Counted from the first letter of the stretch, positions 10,907 through 21,554 are shown. The stretch is 64,000 nt of DNA from Leptidea sinapis (GCF_905404315.1 NC_066270.1:10124001-10188000), one strand, 5' to 3'. A program made the numbers and translations. Notes: a model not told the origin generated them from the sequence alone.

Positions 10907-11222
10907 ACGGCCTTTCCCAATATTTAGTTTATCTCTTACTTGAGATAAAAATCGTAATTATCGTTGACTTTTCTGTCCCAATAAACTTATCGACGGTAAC
11001 TCACCTTATCCGTGCACGCTGTCTGTCAATGGGACGACGTACAGCTTACCAGCGATATAAAGTTAAGTATGGAAATTGCAATTCACGCGTCCCAATATAA
11101 GGCGATAAGAATTACTTATCGGGTATATTGGGACAGCTTCAGATTATTGACAGCTAATTACTGACAGTAGAAGGTAGTAATATATCTCTATCTGTAGATA
11201 CTATATTGGGAACGGCCGTTAG
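10907..11222. mobile_element. R4 MITE
   Basis: About 316 bp. The left end ACGGCCTTTCCCAATAT and right end ATATTGGGAACGGCCGT are inverted repeats. Internal blocks TTATCGACGGTAACTCACC and CAATTCACGCGTCCCAATAT are shared with copies at 18424, 18631 and 61465. No coding. A TA-type target duplication suggests a Tc1/mariner-like source. Confidence 0.85.
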
Positions 11223-12524
11223 AGACCTATGTATTAATAAAAATTTATGAGATAGGCAGTAACAGAGCAATAAACTCGCTAGCTATACAATCGCTATAAG
11301 CAATAATTGCTCTTCACTCAGCATGGGACGAAATAACAGAATAACCACATTCGTGCAGGGCGCGAAATCTCGAACAGACTCGATGCAGATGACCGCGCGA
11401 AAGGTGACAAACGTTATACATCTAAAAATAACACATTTTACTTTAAATTTAAATGTTTTTACGTTAACTGAAGTATTTACATCAAAAAAGATTCATCAAG
11501 TAACATTATTTCTAATTGGTAACACTTCAAGTAACAACAACTCCATTCTATCAAAGTCGAGAGGCAATAAACAGATAGAAAACAGGGCGCTCTGAAAGCT
11601 CAATATCGAATATAACACGTAGAATTAACACGCTCGAACGAACATTGAAAATAGACAAGAAAGAAGAGCCGAGCTTCATCCAATAATAATTCTTAGTTGA
11701 GTCGGTCTATTTGCTCGCCGTCGCACGATCTGATATTGAATATGGATAAAATGAATTACCTACATTCAGAGAGACGGGTAGCTCCAACTCGCAGAGTAAC
11801 AGATAAGAGGATTATCTACAACTTATAATTGGTTCTTTCTATTTCAATGAATAAGAGAAAAACTTGAGGACACTCAGGGCACTTCTACCGTTTCATAGGG
11901 AAAGATCACAATTCTATTGTTATTGAAACATTTCTAAAGATTAATTTTCAATTAATCAAAGAGTTTTCTGTAACCTGCTAGTAAACTGACGTAAGTACTT
12001 TCAAGTTTAAATGAGTATTTATACGTATTTATTAGCTTCGCTTGTATGTATGTTTGTTTGTGACAGACTCATTTGGGCGCGATTATGACCCACTTTAAAC
12101 GGCCAGATTTCATTAAAACTTCGTAGATTTATCGAGGACCGATGACAATACATTAATTTGATAAGATTGTTCCATTTTTCAATATGCAAACACGGACGAG
12201 TAACAAAATAAGGACTCCGCGCCATGATATTAACAACCTTTATGCTAGTGTGTGTGTAGTTACGGGGGATACCAGCTAACACAAATTATGTCCCGTTATA
12301 AGTCATAGTATTATATAGCCACATTACTTTAAACTTAGATTTCACAATTTCTGTTAGTCAGATTGTTTCCTAAAATAAAAATAAATATCGCAGGCATAGT
12401 ATGAGGAAAAAAATAAATCACACAAAAAAACAGTAACACCTTGAAATTAAGGAGGTTTGATTCCTGTGTCCATGTCTTGTTTATAGTATCTTTGTTTTAA
12501 CTGATATAAAAATGACGTACATAT
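11223..12524. other. No firm feature; probable old repeat at 12010-12290
   Basis: Mostly AT-rich. The part 12015-12285 (TTAGCTTCGCTTGTATGTATG onward) has the look of a dispersed lepidopteran repeat, but there is no second copy in the window to prove it. Confidence 0.4.
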
Positions 12525-12620
12525 TTAAAAGGCATAAAGGCATAAAAGGCATTTATTTTCTCAAAATTGATTCCTTTAGAATTCTTTTTGATGTCATTTC
12601 TTATACTACTAGATACTACT
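12525..12620 (-). repeat. LINE-D 3' tail
   Basis: AAAAGGCATAAAGGCATAAA then TTTATTTTCTCAAAATTGAT and AGAATTCTTTTTGATGTCAT. This is the reverse complement of the LINE-D end at 25490-25572 and matches 28325-28392 and 36995-37100. Confidence 0.75.
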
Positions 12621-12744
12621 ACCGTTAACGTTACATTTCTAAATTAGTTTGTTTGTCACTGACGTGGTATCAAATAAGTACATGCTTAGAGATCAAATAA
12701 CTATGTGCTTTATAGTGATTTGGTTGTTAAGTAAATACACAGGC

Positions 12745-12905
12745 GATGGATTTTTGACAGAGTACTGGATCCCCGACAATACGAGTAGCTCTGTGTTGCA
12801 TGCGATTTAATGTTTAGAACTGATACTGGGATGTACCAGATCAAAGATGATAACGATACTCGTATTGATGTAGTAATCCACACTACTTTTAAAAATGTTG
12901 GTAAA
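12745..12905 (-). pseudogene. LINE-A internal fragment, diverged
   Basis: Blocks such as ATCCCCGACAAT, TGATACTGGGATG and CCAGATCAAAGATGA match 40240-40360 (LINE-A in the same strand). It corresponds to the ~50 codons around MEYCCHLWSGAPQ. Confidence 0.65.
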
Positions 12906-13094
12906 GACAGATCTGTTATCATAAATCATTGCATCTTGAAACACATAATGATTTATGTACTTAGAACACCATTAAATTGATTACCCTATTTTTCGGGTAA
13001 AGTCCCCGTTTATTTTCCGGTCACACCGGATGTTACTATCACGCGTAGCGGAGGTTTTGTGTCCCAAAAATTGAATTAATTTGTATTATGAAAA

Positions 13095-13272
13095 GACCAT
13101 AAAATAGTGTAATAAAAACTATTCTGCTGCCGGCTGATCGGCTTATATTGGTGTAAGTGTGTGCGTGGGGCTGTGTATTTACACGTTAACTGGCTTGTTT
13201 TGGCTGAGTCCTTATTTTGTACTCGTCCGTGTCTGCAAAATAAGATTTATTTTGAATTTGAATTTGAACTGT
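13095..13272 (+). repeat. LINE 3' UTR with TTTGAA tail
   Basis: Ends AAATAAGATTTATTTTGAAT followed by TTGAATTTGAA, a simple-repeat tail like that of LINE-C on the opposite strand. No coding sequence remains. Confidence 0.5.
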
Positions 13273-13304
13273 TTATTATATTACATTGTATAAATTGTTA
13301 TTTA

Positions 13305-13400
13305 TATTTTTTGAAGTGAAAACCTCTTTAGAGGCGCTGAGCACTTTTCTGAGGCTGGAAACAAAATGTTAAACTCGCGTCAGGTCACGTGACCTAATTG
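13305..13400 (+). repeat. R8 repeat
   Basis: TTTGAAGTGAAAACCTCTTT, then TGAGCACTTTTCTGAGGC and AAATGTTAAACTCGCGTCA. The last blocks also occur, reversed, at 44215-44340, so this copy extends beyond the hairpin core. Confidence 0.65.
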
Positions 13401-13854
13401 AAAATTCGTAAGACAGTCGTTGAAATTATGGATGAAATTTGATTTTTCTGAGATAAAAACTTTTTAATGTAATATTTCTGAATTGTTAATTTTTTTATGT
13501 AATATAAATTGTCATTTTTGTGTGAATGAATGAATATTGTATTTAACCACATAAAAGCAATTCGTTCGAAATTTTTCCCTAATCATTCCAAAATATTAAA
13601 AAATGCTCAACGTTAATGGTCAAGTTTTCATTTGTTATCTATCTTCTTCTCTTTATTATTTCAACTACAACATTGTATTATTTTGTGCAAAATTTAAAAT
13701 GCAGAATAACTGGTCCTAAATTAAATAGAAAATAATTTGGTTATTGGGAGATAAGATAATTTATTGTGTCTCTGGAAGCTTTTCGTACCCAAACCGACGG
13801 GAACTCTATTACCAGTATTATGTCCATCTATCCAGTTGTTTTTTGAACATAGCT
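13401..13854. other. No recognised feature
   Basis: AT-rich; nothing identified. Confidence 0.5.
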
Positions 13855-14130
13855 TTAAGTTTTTTTTTGCGCCTAAACAAAGTGAAAGGGCTACCCTCCG
13901 GGATAACGACGGGAGGGAGGTGGTGAATGCTCATGCATACCAACGCAGCCTAATTCTGCGTTGGTTATGTGGGACTCACGTCCTAGGTGCCTACCCACTA
14001 AACACCACCTGAGGTTGGCTTTGGGCAGGTGCCCTCTAAGCCTTCACCGAAGGCGACCTTCTCTTGGGGAGAGAGAGGCGCAAACGGCACTCCCTATGTT
14101 GTATCCGCTGAGATTAGGTTTAAGTCTAAC
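13855..14130. other. GC-rich island, possible LINE 5' UTR
   Basis: Contrasts strongly with its surroundings. It contains a perfect 10-bp hairpin ACCAACGCAG/CTGCGTTGGT at 13938-13964 and CCTCCGGGATAACGACGGGA. Two short overlapping open frames have no recognisable similarity. The texture resembles the 5' leader of a non-LTR element, but there is no second copy in the window. Confidence 0.35.
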
Positions 14131-14520
14131 CTTCTGCCTGTTAATAGTGTATTGTTGTTAAATGTAAAGAACTACTGAATTATTTCACAAAATTTATTAA
14201 TTTCTAATAAATTATAGAAAGTTATGCGTTTTAGCTTTCTGTAATATTTATTTATGTAATCTTTGACTGCGCTGAAATTTACATTCACATTCTTGAAAAG
14301 GGTATTTCATCACGTATATGAAGTACGAATTTGAATAAGTTTTATTTTGTAAAATATATTTATTTTCTGCCAAATCTAAGGAAGATTATTTATTCGCTTG
14401 CGGTTTTCCTTCTTGGGAAGATTTTTGATCATGTTAATAGTCGTCTGAATCTGGCAAGTAGGAAGAAGGGTTTCTAAATTATAGGTTCTCTTTTTTCGAG
14501 CTGCTTTTTCAGCGAACAAA
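14131..14520. other. No recognised feature
   Basis: AT-rich; nothing identified. Confidence 0.5.
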
Positions 14521-14800
14521 TATGTTTACAAAGTAATATTGTACAATTAAACTTATTATTTAATAGCCTGAGGGCGGTGACTCCATTTCCAATCTGTGGT
14601 ATCATTAAGAAAGTCATTTATGTTATAGGAACCTTTACCACACAAACGTTTTCTAACAATTCTTTTGAATAACGTAATACTTTTGTTTTGTACATTTTCT
14701 GGGATCTTGTTGTAAAAGCATATACATCGCCCCACAAAAGACTTACTAACTCGACTTAGCCGAGTAGTAGGCATTATAAGTTTATGTTCTATCAATGGTG
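14521..14800 (-). pseudogene. LINE-C C-terminal fragment
   Basis: A 79-codon minus-strand frame contains MPTTRLSRVSKSFVGRCICF, YNKIPENVQ and LCGKGSYNINDFLNDT. It is almost identical to the two copies in the 40-43 kb tandem duplication. This is the extreme C-terminus of a CR1/Jockey-group RT protein; everything upstream is missing here. Confidence 0.8.
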
Positions 14801-14904
14801 AAGATCGATTGTTGATTCAGGTCTGTCTCACTGGGAGTACCACCATCATTGTTCAAAGTTCAGTACAACAAAGTTTTGAACCCATATAATTTGGATGTAT
14901 AAAC

Positions 14905-15220
14905 TTTTTTTTTTATGAAAATTAGGGATGAGACGAGCAGGACGTTCAGTTGATGGTAAATGATGCGCCCTGCTCATTACAATGCAGTGCCGCTCAGGAT
15001 TCTTGAAAAACCCCAAAAATTCTGTGCGGCACTACAACTGCGCTCGTCACCTTGAGACAGAAGATGTAAAGTCTCATTTGCCCAGTAATTTCACTAGCTA
15101 CGGCGCCCTTCAGACCGAAACACAGTAATGCTTACACATTACTGCTTCACGGCAGAAGTAGGCGCCGTTGTGGTACCCATAATCTAGCCGCCATCCTGTG
15201 CAAAGGAGCCTCCCACTGGT
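14905..15220 (-). repeat. R1 A-tailed SINE-like repeat, full length
   Basis: The most complete copy in the window. It runs from a T-run at 14905 (A-tail on the minus strand) to CCTCCCACTGGT, about 316 bp. All family blocks are present, including the inverted pair AGTGCCGCTCAGGATT / AATTCTGTGCGGCACT and the hairpin CAGTAATG/CATTACTG. Confidence 0.9.
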
Positions 15221-15652
15221 GAACTGTTAAACTTACTGATTTAGTAGTAGTGAACGTACAATAGTAGTATTACTACTTAACTAACAATAATAAATGAAGG
15301 CAACGCGATTATTGTCTGTTATTGAAAATCCAAGTGGCACTTTGCGGGTAAAATAAATATATATGAATCTTTGAACATTAAATTGGTTATAAATTGGACT
15401 ATATACAAAGTGAACAAAAAGCTACGGCTAACATCCTGTTAGACCCTGAAAGCTGGAACATGTTTTTAGCTAACACAATTACAAGTGCCCTGTGCAATCT
15501 GAAGCCAACTCAATTAACATCAGCTTTTAACTTTGTCCGTTGACTACCTACAATTGGAAAAGTGACCGGCGGCATTTCATTAATAATGTTTATTGCTTCG
15601 CTTTGAACTTCAATTTTTCTATATTAATAAATGGAACTCTCCATTGCCGTAC
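15221..15652. other. No recognised feature
   Basis: AT-rich; nothing identified. Confidence 0.5.
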
Positions 15653-15935
15653 TATCCGTAGCCAAATGGCAAAAAATGAAACCCGTATAGATTCGACATG
15701 TCACACACAGCCTCTTTTTTCCGAAACTTGGTAAGAAGAAGTATTCTGTAAACCGCATTCATATTTTTTACACAAAAATAGAAAAAAAAAACAATAAATT
15801 TTGGGGGTTCCCCATAATTAGAACTGAAACTCAAAATTATTTTTCATCAAACCCATACGTGTGGGGTGGGGTATCTATGGATAGGTCTTCCAAAATGATA
15901 TTCAGGTTTCTAATATTTTTTTTTCTAAACTGAAA
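15653..15935 (-). repeat. R6 element, 3' part
   Basis: TAGCCAAATGGCAAAAAATG, then GTATTCTGTAAACCGCATT and AACAATAAATTTTGGGGGTT match the reverse complement of 30465-30670. It continues with CCCATACGTGTGGGGTGGGG, which the other copy lacks. Confidence 0.8.
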
Positions 15936-16439
15936 TTTAAAGTCAAAAAAGTAAATGTAAATTAATACCAATAAAAGTTATTGAGTACAGTAGCTAGTAA
16001 CAGCGAGCATGACGCATGGGCCAGCCATTGCCTCGCTCGACCATATTTTAGGGAACGACTCGTCCCACGTCGCCACCACAAGCAGTGACAATATAAAAAT
16101 ACATACTACAATATAAAGTTGCCGTAATAAAAAAACTATTGATCTAGGTAGTGCGGTATCTAGTTGGAGCGCAGCGGATACCAACCCTTAATCTCAGTGT
16201 GAGACATTGATTATGGCCAGATTTCAACATAATTTTACAGCCATTTTTAAACATTATAGATCTAATTAATTTTTAACATGATAAACTTGCAAACATAATT
16301 CTTTTGTACGTGTAAAAGCGTTCCGAAAGACAAAAGGGCTATTTTCCTCTTTTTTAAATGGATCTATATAATGTGTGTTTTAGAAGAAATATTTTACTTT
16401 AAGCTGAATAAATTTCCTTTTCTTTAAAACGTTAATAGT
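15936..16439. other. No recognised feature
   Basis: Includes a 68-codon minus-strand frame (15978-16184) with a hydrophobic centre, but no family was recognised and there is no supporting gene structure. I treat it as chance. Confidence 0.45.
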
Positions 16440-16560
16440 AATTAGTTAGTGAGAGAAAAATATGCCCGTCAGCGAGGTTCTATTCATAATTAAATATCCA
16501 TTTATGATTCCTGCTGTCCGACGCACACGACAAACAAGATTAGCTTCGTTACCATTTAAT
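16440..16560. repeat. Repeat shared with 59665-59760
   Basis: CATAATTAAATATCCATTTA, GTCCGACGCACACGACAA and AGATTAGCTTC occur in the same order and orientation in both places. Class unknown. Confidence 0.65.
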
Positions 16561-17040
16561 TCCCATCATATTCTTCAACATATTTACTAAAAGTTTTTCG
16601 CAACGTCATGATTTAAATACTCTGCAATATGTACCAAATTAATATTCTAATACCAAATTATAAAAAACCTTTTCTACTCCTCTACTTATCTGTCATTTAT
16701 ACAGCCACGATCACTAATATAAGTAAATACTTTATTGAGTCTTTGAAAAATTCTGTACTCTATGGCCTAAAAAAGCATTGTTTACCATATTTTAATGTCG
16801 TCAAAACAGCATAGTTGTTTTGGTGCCACAGACAACTAAATCTAGGTTGGGCATGATAGGTTAATAGAAATATTTGGTAGTACCTAGTAGTTCTTTGATT
16901 AACGCGAGTGTTTCACATTTAAATAAAACACTTTTAAAGGATTAAAACGCGTGTAATTGTAACGGTTTTACATTAGATATTTGCGTTAAAGTTACATTTT
17001 TATTTTAGTTAACCCGACTTTCAAGACCTTTCCAGATCTC
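16561..17040. other. No recognised feature
   Basis: AT-rich; nothing identified. Confidence 0.5.
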
Positions 17041-17466
17041 GTTTTCAGGGGGACTGCAGATGAAGTGAGACAATGTGTTAAGAACACATTGCGGATATCA
17101 AACACAGAAAGTCAGCTGTATGTGAACACATAACAGACCGTCCTAACCACTACATCCGGTTCGACCAACCAAAAGTTTTGGTAAAAGAGAATAGACTTCT
17201 CCCAAGACGGGTACGTGAAGCCATCGAAATTAAAAAACACCCAAATTTCGATAGAGAGGATGGTCTATAATTATCTAACACCTGGGATCCAATAATCTCT
17301 AAATTAAAACCCATAACTACCCATACCAACTGTCAGTAAATTTTGCGAAAAACCATCTGTGTACAGCAAATACCACCTCCGAGGAAATAAATGGCGCTAA
17401 ACTTCATAATGACAACTATGACAAATACTATCTTTGACTCACTTCATCTACAGTCCCCCTGAAAAC
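17041..17466 (+). mobile_element. Penelope-like element remnant within inverted repeats
   Basis: Bounded by 29-bp inverted repeats (17041-17069 and 17438-17466, one mismatch) that begin GTTTTCAGGGGGACTG. The interior carries a GIY-YIG endonuclease C-terminal remnant. Penelope-like elements are known to have terminal repeats in mixed orientations, so the combination fits a decayed copy. The reverse transcriptase is absent. Confidence 0.6.
17091..17303 (+). pseudogene. GIY-YIG endonuclease tail of a Penelope-like ORF
   Basis: One frame reads ADIKHRKSAVCEHITDR, later REAIEIKKHPNFDREDGL, a TAA at 17268-17270, then LSNTWDP. The series KSAV-EH, REA-EI-KHP--F-RE-G and LS-W-P is the conserved end of the GIY-YIG nuclease encoded by Penelope-like retroelements. 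The stop sits where a lysine-type residue is usual between GL and LSN. The N-terminal GIY and YIG motifs and the RT are not present, so it is a broken remnant. Alternative: a domesticated GIY-YIG fragment, which I consider unlikely given the stop. Confidence 0.65.
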
Positions 17467-17602
17467 ATGCTATATTACATACATAACATTTTCATGTTTA
17501 ATTCATATGACTGAACAGTTTAATGTCAACCTTATAAAATAAAACTTGCTAGTATAATTTGCCAAGATGCTGCAAAGTTTTCACATTTTACGCGTTGGCT
17601 GT

Positions 17603-17671
17603 ATTTTTTTTAATGAAAATAAGTGACGAGACGGGCAGGACGTATTGTTCAGCTGATGGTAATTGATACGT
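17603..17671 (-). repeat. R1 3' end fragment
   Basis: T-run then AATGAAAATAAGTGACGAGA, GGGCAGGACG and CAGCTGATGGTAATTGATAC; only the A-tailed ~70 bases are kept. Confidence 0.8.
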
Positions 17672-17919
17672 TTGGATGTACGTTTGCCATTGAAGTATTA
17701 TTACTCCGGTAGGGAGGTACTTATCTCTGGTGAATGGTTTATTAATGAACCTACGTATGCAATACATTTCCCGCCCATTTAGGCGGCCACTTGAAAATTG
17801 TGATATTTATTTGTTTAATAATATGTGTTTTATTTAACGTAGTGAGAGATTTTTTTTAACAAAATCAAACGACTTCAAAAACACTATTTCAAACAATAGA
17901 TACCATTATTCAGAAGGTA
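17672..17919. other. No recognised feature
   Basis: AT-rich spacer before the transposase remnant. Confidence 0.4.
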
Positions 17920-18213
17920 GTGAAGAACATTAACAACAAAATGTTCAATAATCAAGAATGGTCCTTCCAAGAACCACCAAGGTCCTACCAAAAAGACTCG
18001 CCGTCGTCTAGTCCCGATCTTAATTCACTGGATTATTATTTATGGTCAGTTTTATATGCTTGCTCTAAACGCCATGATAATATTGAGTCCCTAAAACAAT
18101 CCGTACGATTGTCAGTGAAGAATTTTCCCATGGAAAGAGTGCGTGCTTCTATTGGTAACTGGCCTCAACGTTTAAAGAACTGTATTGCAGTCAATGGAGA
18201 CCCCTTCGAATAA
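17920..18213 (+). pseudogene. Tc1/mariner-superfamily transposase C-terminal fragment
   Basis: A 97-codon frame ending at a TAA. Residues 29-42 read SSSPDLNSLDYYLW, the block holding the third catalytic acidic residue of DDE_3 transposases (D38 here). The rest (ESLKQSVRLSVKNFPMERV, RASIGNWPQRLKNC, GDPFE) matches the normal C-terminus of the DD37D-type group. The DNA-binding domain and first two catalytic residues are missing. The ATG at 17920 is simply the first in frame. It cannot be an active enzyme as it stands. Confidence 0.75.
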
Positions 18214-18423
18214 GCTTTTAATTTTTTAAACTGTTTTATATTTATGTATTAAACTAACACACTGTATAAGTAATAAATGTTATTTGAAATAGAGAATTAT
18301 TTTTTTCTTTGCTGCAGTATTTATGGCAAGACTAGGTATATATTACGCTTTACTTATTCATGCAATAAAATATAATGTAACAATTTTTTTAACGTATGAC
18401 TAGAGTTTACATTTGGCGCCATA

Positions 18424-18630
18424 CAGCCGTTCCCAAAATTCAGTCTATCTTTTATTTGAGATAAAAATCGTGACTATCGTTGACTTTTCTGTCCCAATAA
18501 ACTTATCGACGGTAACTCACCTTATCCGTGCACGCTCTCTGTCAATGTGAGGACGTATAGCTTACCAGCGATATAAAGTTTGTATTTTCAATTCACGCGT
18601 CCCAATATAAGGCGATAAGAATGACTTACC
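18424..18630. mobile_element. R4 MITE, partial
   Basis: The left end GCCGTTCCCAAAATTCAG and the first ~200 bp of R4; the right terminus is missing and another R4 copy begins directly. Confidence 0.8.
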
Positions 18631-18938
18631 GCCGTTCCCAATATTCAGTATCGCTTACTTAAGATAAAAATCTTTACTATCGTTGAGTTTTCCGCCCCAA
18701 TAAACTTATCGACGGTAACTCACCTTATCCGTACACGCTGTCTGTCAATGGGAGGACGTATAGCTTACCAGCGATAGATGTATGGAAATTGCAATTCACG
18801 CGTCCATAAGGCGATAAGAATGACTTATCGGGTATATTGACAGCTTCATATTATTGACAGCTAATTACTGACAGTAGAAGGTGGTAATTTATCTCTACGA
18901 GTATTTGAAATAGTTAGTATATTGGGAATGGCCGTTAG
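18631..18938. mobile_element. R4 MITE
   Basis: Left end GCCGTTCCCAATATTCAG, right end TATTGGGAATGGCCGTTAG. It lies head-to-tail with 18424-18630. Confidence 0.85.
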
Positions 18939-19194
18939 ACTATTTGGCGAACCAGATTTAAAAGCAATAGTTGTAATCAATAAGAGAGATAGAATAGTAC
19001 CCAGGTTCTCTCACTAACATAGTTTCGATTTGGTTCGAAAGCAGTATTTCTTTTATATAGTACCGTATCCCCAAAACAAAAAGGGACCCATATCACTTAA
19101 GGATTACTTCGTTGTCCGACTGTCAGAACCCTTTTTCTGAGTGGATTTATCGAAAGTTGAAATTTGCGCAGATTAATAATTGATAGAAATTTAA

Positions 19195-19440
19195 GGTTCA
19201 TAATATTCCAGAAGATCCAACACAGATCACAATGGAAAATTCTGGGGGAGGCCTCGGTCGGTGTCGGAAGACAAGAGAACGATGTAGAAGATTAATAATA
19301 TCACTTAGATTAGAATATAAATTAGATTAGAATATTACTTATGTTAGATTAATACATAGATTATATATATTGTACTAACCTTTACATTGTTTGCAATAAA
19401 GGCTTATTCATTAATTAATTAATTCATTCATTCAATCATA
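19195..19440 (+). pseudogene. LINE 3' end with ATTC-rich tail
   Basis: A remnant translating as HRSQWKILGEA (typical of the last codons of RTE-like RTs) is followed by a 3' UTR ending GCAATAAAGGCTTATTCATT and an ATTAATTAATTCATTCATTC tail. Confidence 0.55.
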
Positions 19441-19489
19441 TTCCAGAAGGCGTCTCAATCCCTGATCCTTAATCAATCCACAGAGTATG

Positions 19490-19670
19490 TGCTGCTCGAA
19501 AGCGTACTGACGGAATGATCCTAGTGGTTTGGGCACGGGGAAGGGCACTGGTATAGATGCGACTTGCGTCTACACTCTGGCTCCTACTCATAACCAAGAT
19601 GTTGGTACTGTGGCTGGTGCTTCGACTGCCGAAGACAGCAATAACTTTGCAAATATGTCGGTCTCAGTGA
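19490..19670 (+). pseudogene. Frameshifted TE-associated ORF with a GRALV-DATC motif
   Basis: Two frames read DGMILVVWARGRALV then DATCVYTLAPTH, AGASTAEDSN. The pattern PDG-xLxxWxxGRxLVWDxTCVDTLAPSH---AGAAA--AE is a sequence I associate with an invertebrate retroelement-linked protein of unknown function. It carries a stop (TAG) and a frameshift exactly at the WD of that pattern. Confidence 0.5.
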
Positions 19671-19689
19671 GTTAATTGAAGAAACTTTT

Positions 19690-20649
19690 GACAACAATTA
19701 ATGTAATTTGTTTTACTCGTATTTAAAATGAAGAAATTTTCTTGCTGAGTGGCTCCTTTTTTAAACACCCCACGTTTTTATAATAAGAAGTTGCCTCATT
19801 TTTGTTATTTGTGACTGCAGAAACAAATTACATAACAAATAAATGGTTTTTCTTACTTTTTTCAAAATATCTTTTTGAAAATAAAAATTCTCGCGGAAAT
19901 ATTTATACTTAATATTTAGTCCTTGTTTGGCCTTTATTGATAAATTTCAATAACTATACTACAAACCAGTCAGCTGGTTTTAATTTTTACATATATTTCT
20001 ATAAGCTTGCAGGAATAATACGTGGGGCTTTTAAAATATTAAATTCAAAGAGCACTTAGCCTATTGTCAATATCATCAGTTGTTAGACTTATGCTCATTA
20101 AGTGTCCACCCAAGCTAAGGTTGTGGTAAGAAAACCTATTTCCCGGATTCACATAATCGTCCACACAATATTTTCTACATTCTCCATCTATCTGTGGACG
20201 TGACCAGGTATGACATGTCTATAATTGAGATATGAACATTGCATTGATGGTACCATGGTGTTTCTATGCTTGCAGCCGTTGAAATCCCATTAACTCACAT
20301 TTTTAATTAAAACTTCTGAGCGCTTTTGACAGTTGGTATAAAACGACCGTTATTTTTTATCGATTGATTAAATAACAAGTCTTTTATTTTATTTTTAATC
20401 AAATGGCGATTTAATACTCTAACACTTAAGATACAAATTACTCTTTAATACTTTGTAGTTATTAAGTAGTGTTAAATTTAAAAGCGTGATTATAATGTAA
20501 AATATGTTGTTATAGATTTTTTTTATTATATTTTCATATAAAACTGTTACATAAAAAAGATATGTTTCGTTTGTTATAATATAATATGTAAGTGTTGATA
20601 TATAATCAAATAAATATCTATTTGACAGCTCTGTTTATATTGTATCCAT
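19690..20649. other. No recognised feature
   Basis: Long AT-rich tract without coding similarity or a repeat shared inside the window. Confidence 0.5.
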
Positions 20650-21155
20650 CAACATAATTCAACAATTCAGAAATACACAAATAAAATTTGAAAAACAAAA
20701 TTTTATGAACGATGCGGGACTCGAACCCACCACCTGCGGCGTTTCGTGCCGGTGCTCTAACCAACTGAGCCAACCGTTCGAGTAGCGTATCGTTATAAAA
20801 CCTTGTTTGCTTTGTTCAACTCTCAGGTTGTGGCTTCATCTACAGGATCTACTTTACAGTTGATAACCTGCTCAACCCCAATATTTGCATATTAGGAAAT
20901 TGACTTGAGATGTCGCTCTTGTAAATCTAAACAATATGTTGACACCGAGTCAAATTTTATTTGTGTATTAATCCTAGAAGTGAGGGTTATCACTTTAAAA
21001 ACATAACATATTCGGTTGGCTCAGTTGGTTAGAGCACCGGCACGGAACGCCGGAGGTCGTGGGTTCGAGTCCCGCATCGTTCATAAAATTTTGTTTTTCA
21101 AATTTTATTTGTGTATTAATCCTATAAGTGAGGGTTATCACTTTAAAAACACAAC
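20650..21155. mobile_element. R3 foldback element, composite copy with two tRNA-like units
   Basis: A minus-strand tRNA-like unit (20707-20779), the R3 core (TCAACTCTCAGGTTGTGGC to ATGTCGCTCTTGTAAATC), an arm end (about 20953-21008), a plus-strand tRNA-like unit (21011-21082) and a second arm end (about 21085-21150). At 20707-20779 a 7-bp acceptor, 4-bp D stem, 5-bp anticodon stem and 5-bp T stem can be drawn. The loop ACGGAAC lacks the T33 of real tRNAs. T-runs that could end Pol III transcription follow each unit outward. Confidence 0.75.
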
Positions 21156-21269
21156 ATATAACTCAGAAATGTTAATTATTGTTTCTACTTTTCATTTACG
21201 TATTATTTTTCTCTCTTATATATTTATCTATATTTTAGTATAGTATATATTATGTGTGTGTATATTTTT

Positions 21270-21438
21270 GACACTTTTCTTACCCTTTTAATGTACTGTC
21301 GTTCTCTTTTATTGTATTACAAATGGTTGCCTGGAAGAGATTACTATTTAGTGATAAGGGCGCCATTTGCATCATGATGTTCGTAGTTAAGTTATATTTT
21401 GTTAATGTGGTGTAAAAAAAATGTAATAAATAAATAAA
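21270..21438 (+). repeat. LINE 3' UTR with (AATA)n tail
   Basis: GGTTGCCTGGAAGAGATTAC, GATAAGGGCGCCATTTGC and a terminal ATGTAATAAATAAATAAA. This is a 3' UTR type common at the ends of lepidopteran LINE copies. Coding sequence is absent. Confidence 0.6.
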
Positions 21439-21554
21439 CCTTCTACGTTTTATTGTAGAATTATTGTATCAAATATTTGACAAGAGTCCCGAGATTGTCC
21501 TGTTTCGTGCCGAAAATATGTGTAAGATTGGGTAAAGCAATTTATCGTCTATCG

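Noticed and set aside
15978..16184. Small open frame with a membrane-like segment
   Set aside because: Too short and unsupported; AT-rich DNA easily encodes hydrophobic runs.
17091..17303. A domesticated host GIY-YIG gene
   Set aside because: Only the tail is present and it contains an in-frame stop.
20707..20779. A possible functional tRNA gene (cloverleaf can be drawn)
   Set aside because: The anticodon loop ACGGAAC has C where T33 is invariant, and the same unit recurs in degraded copies at many sites within R3, so it is a repeat component.
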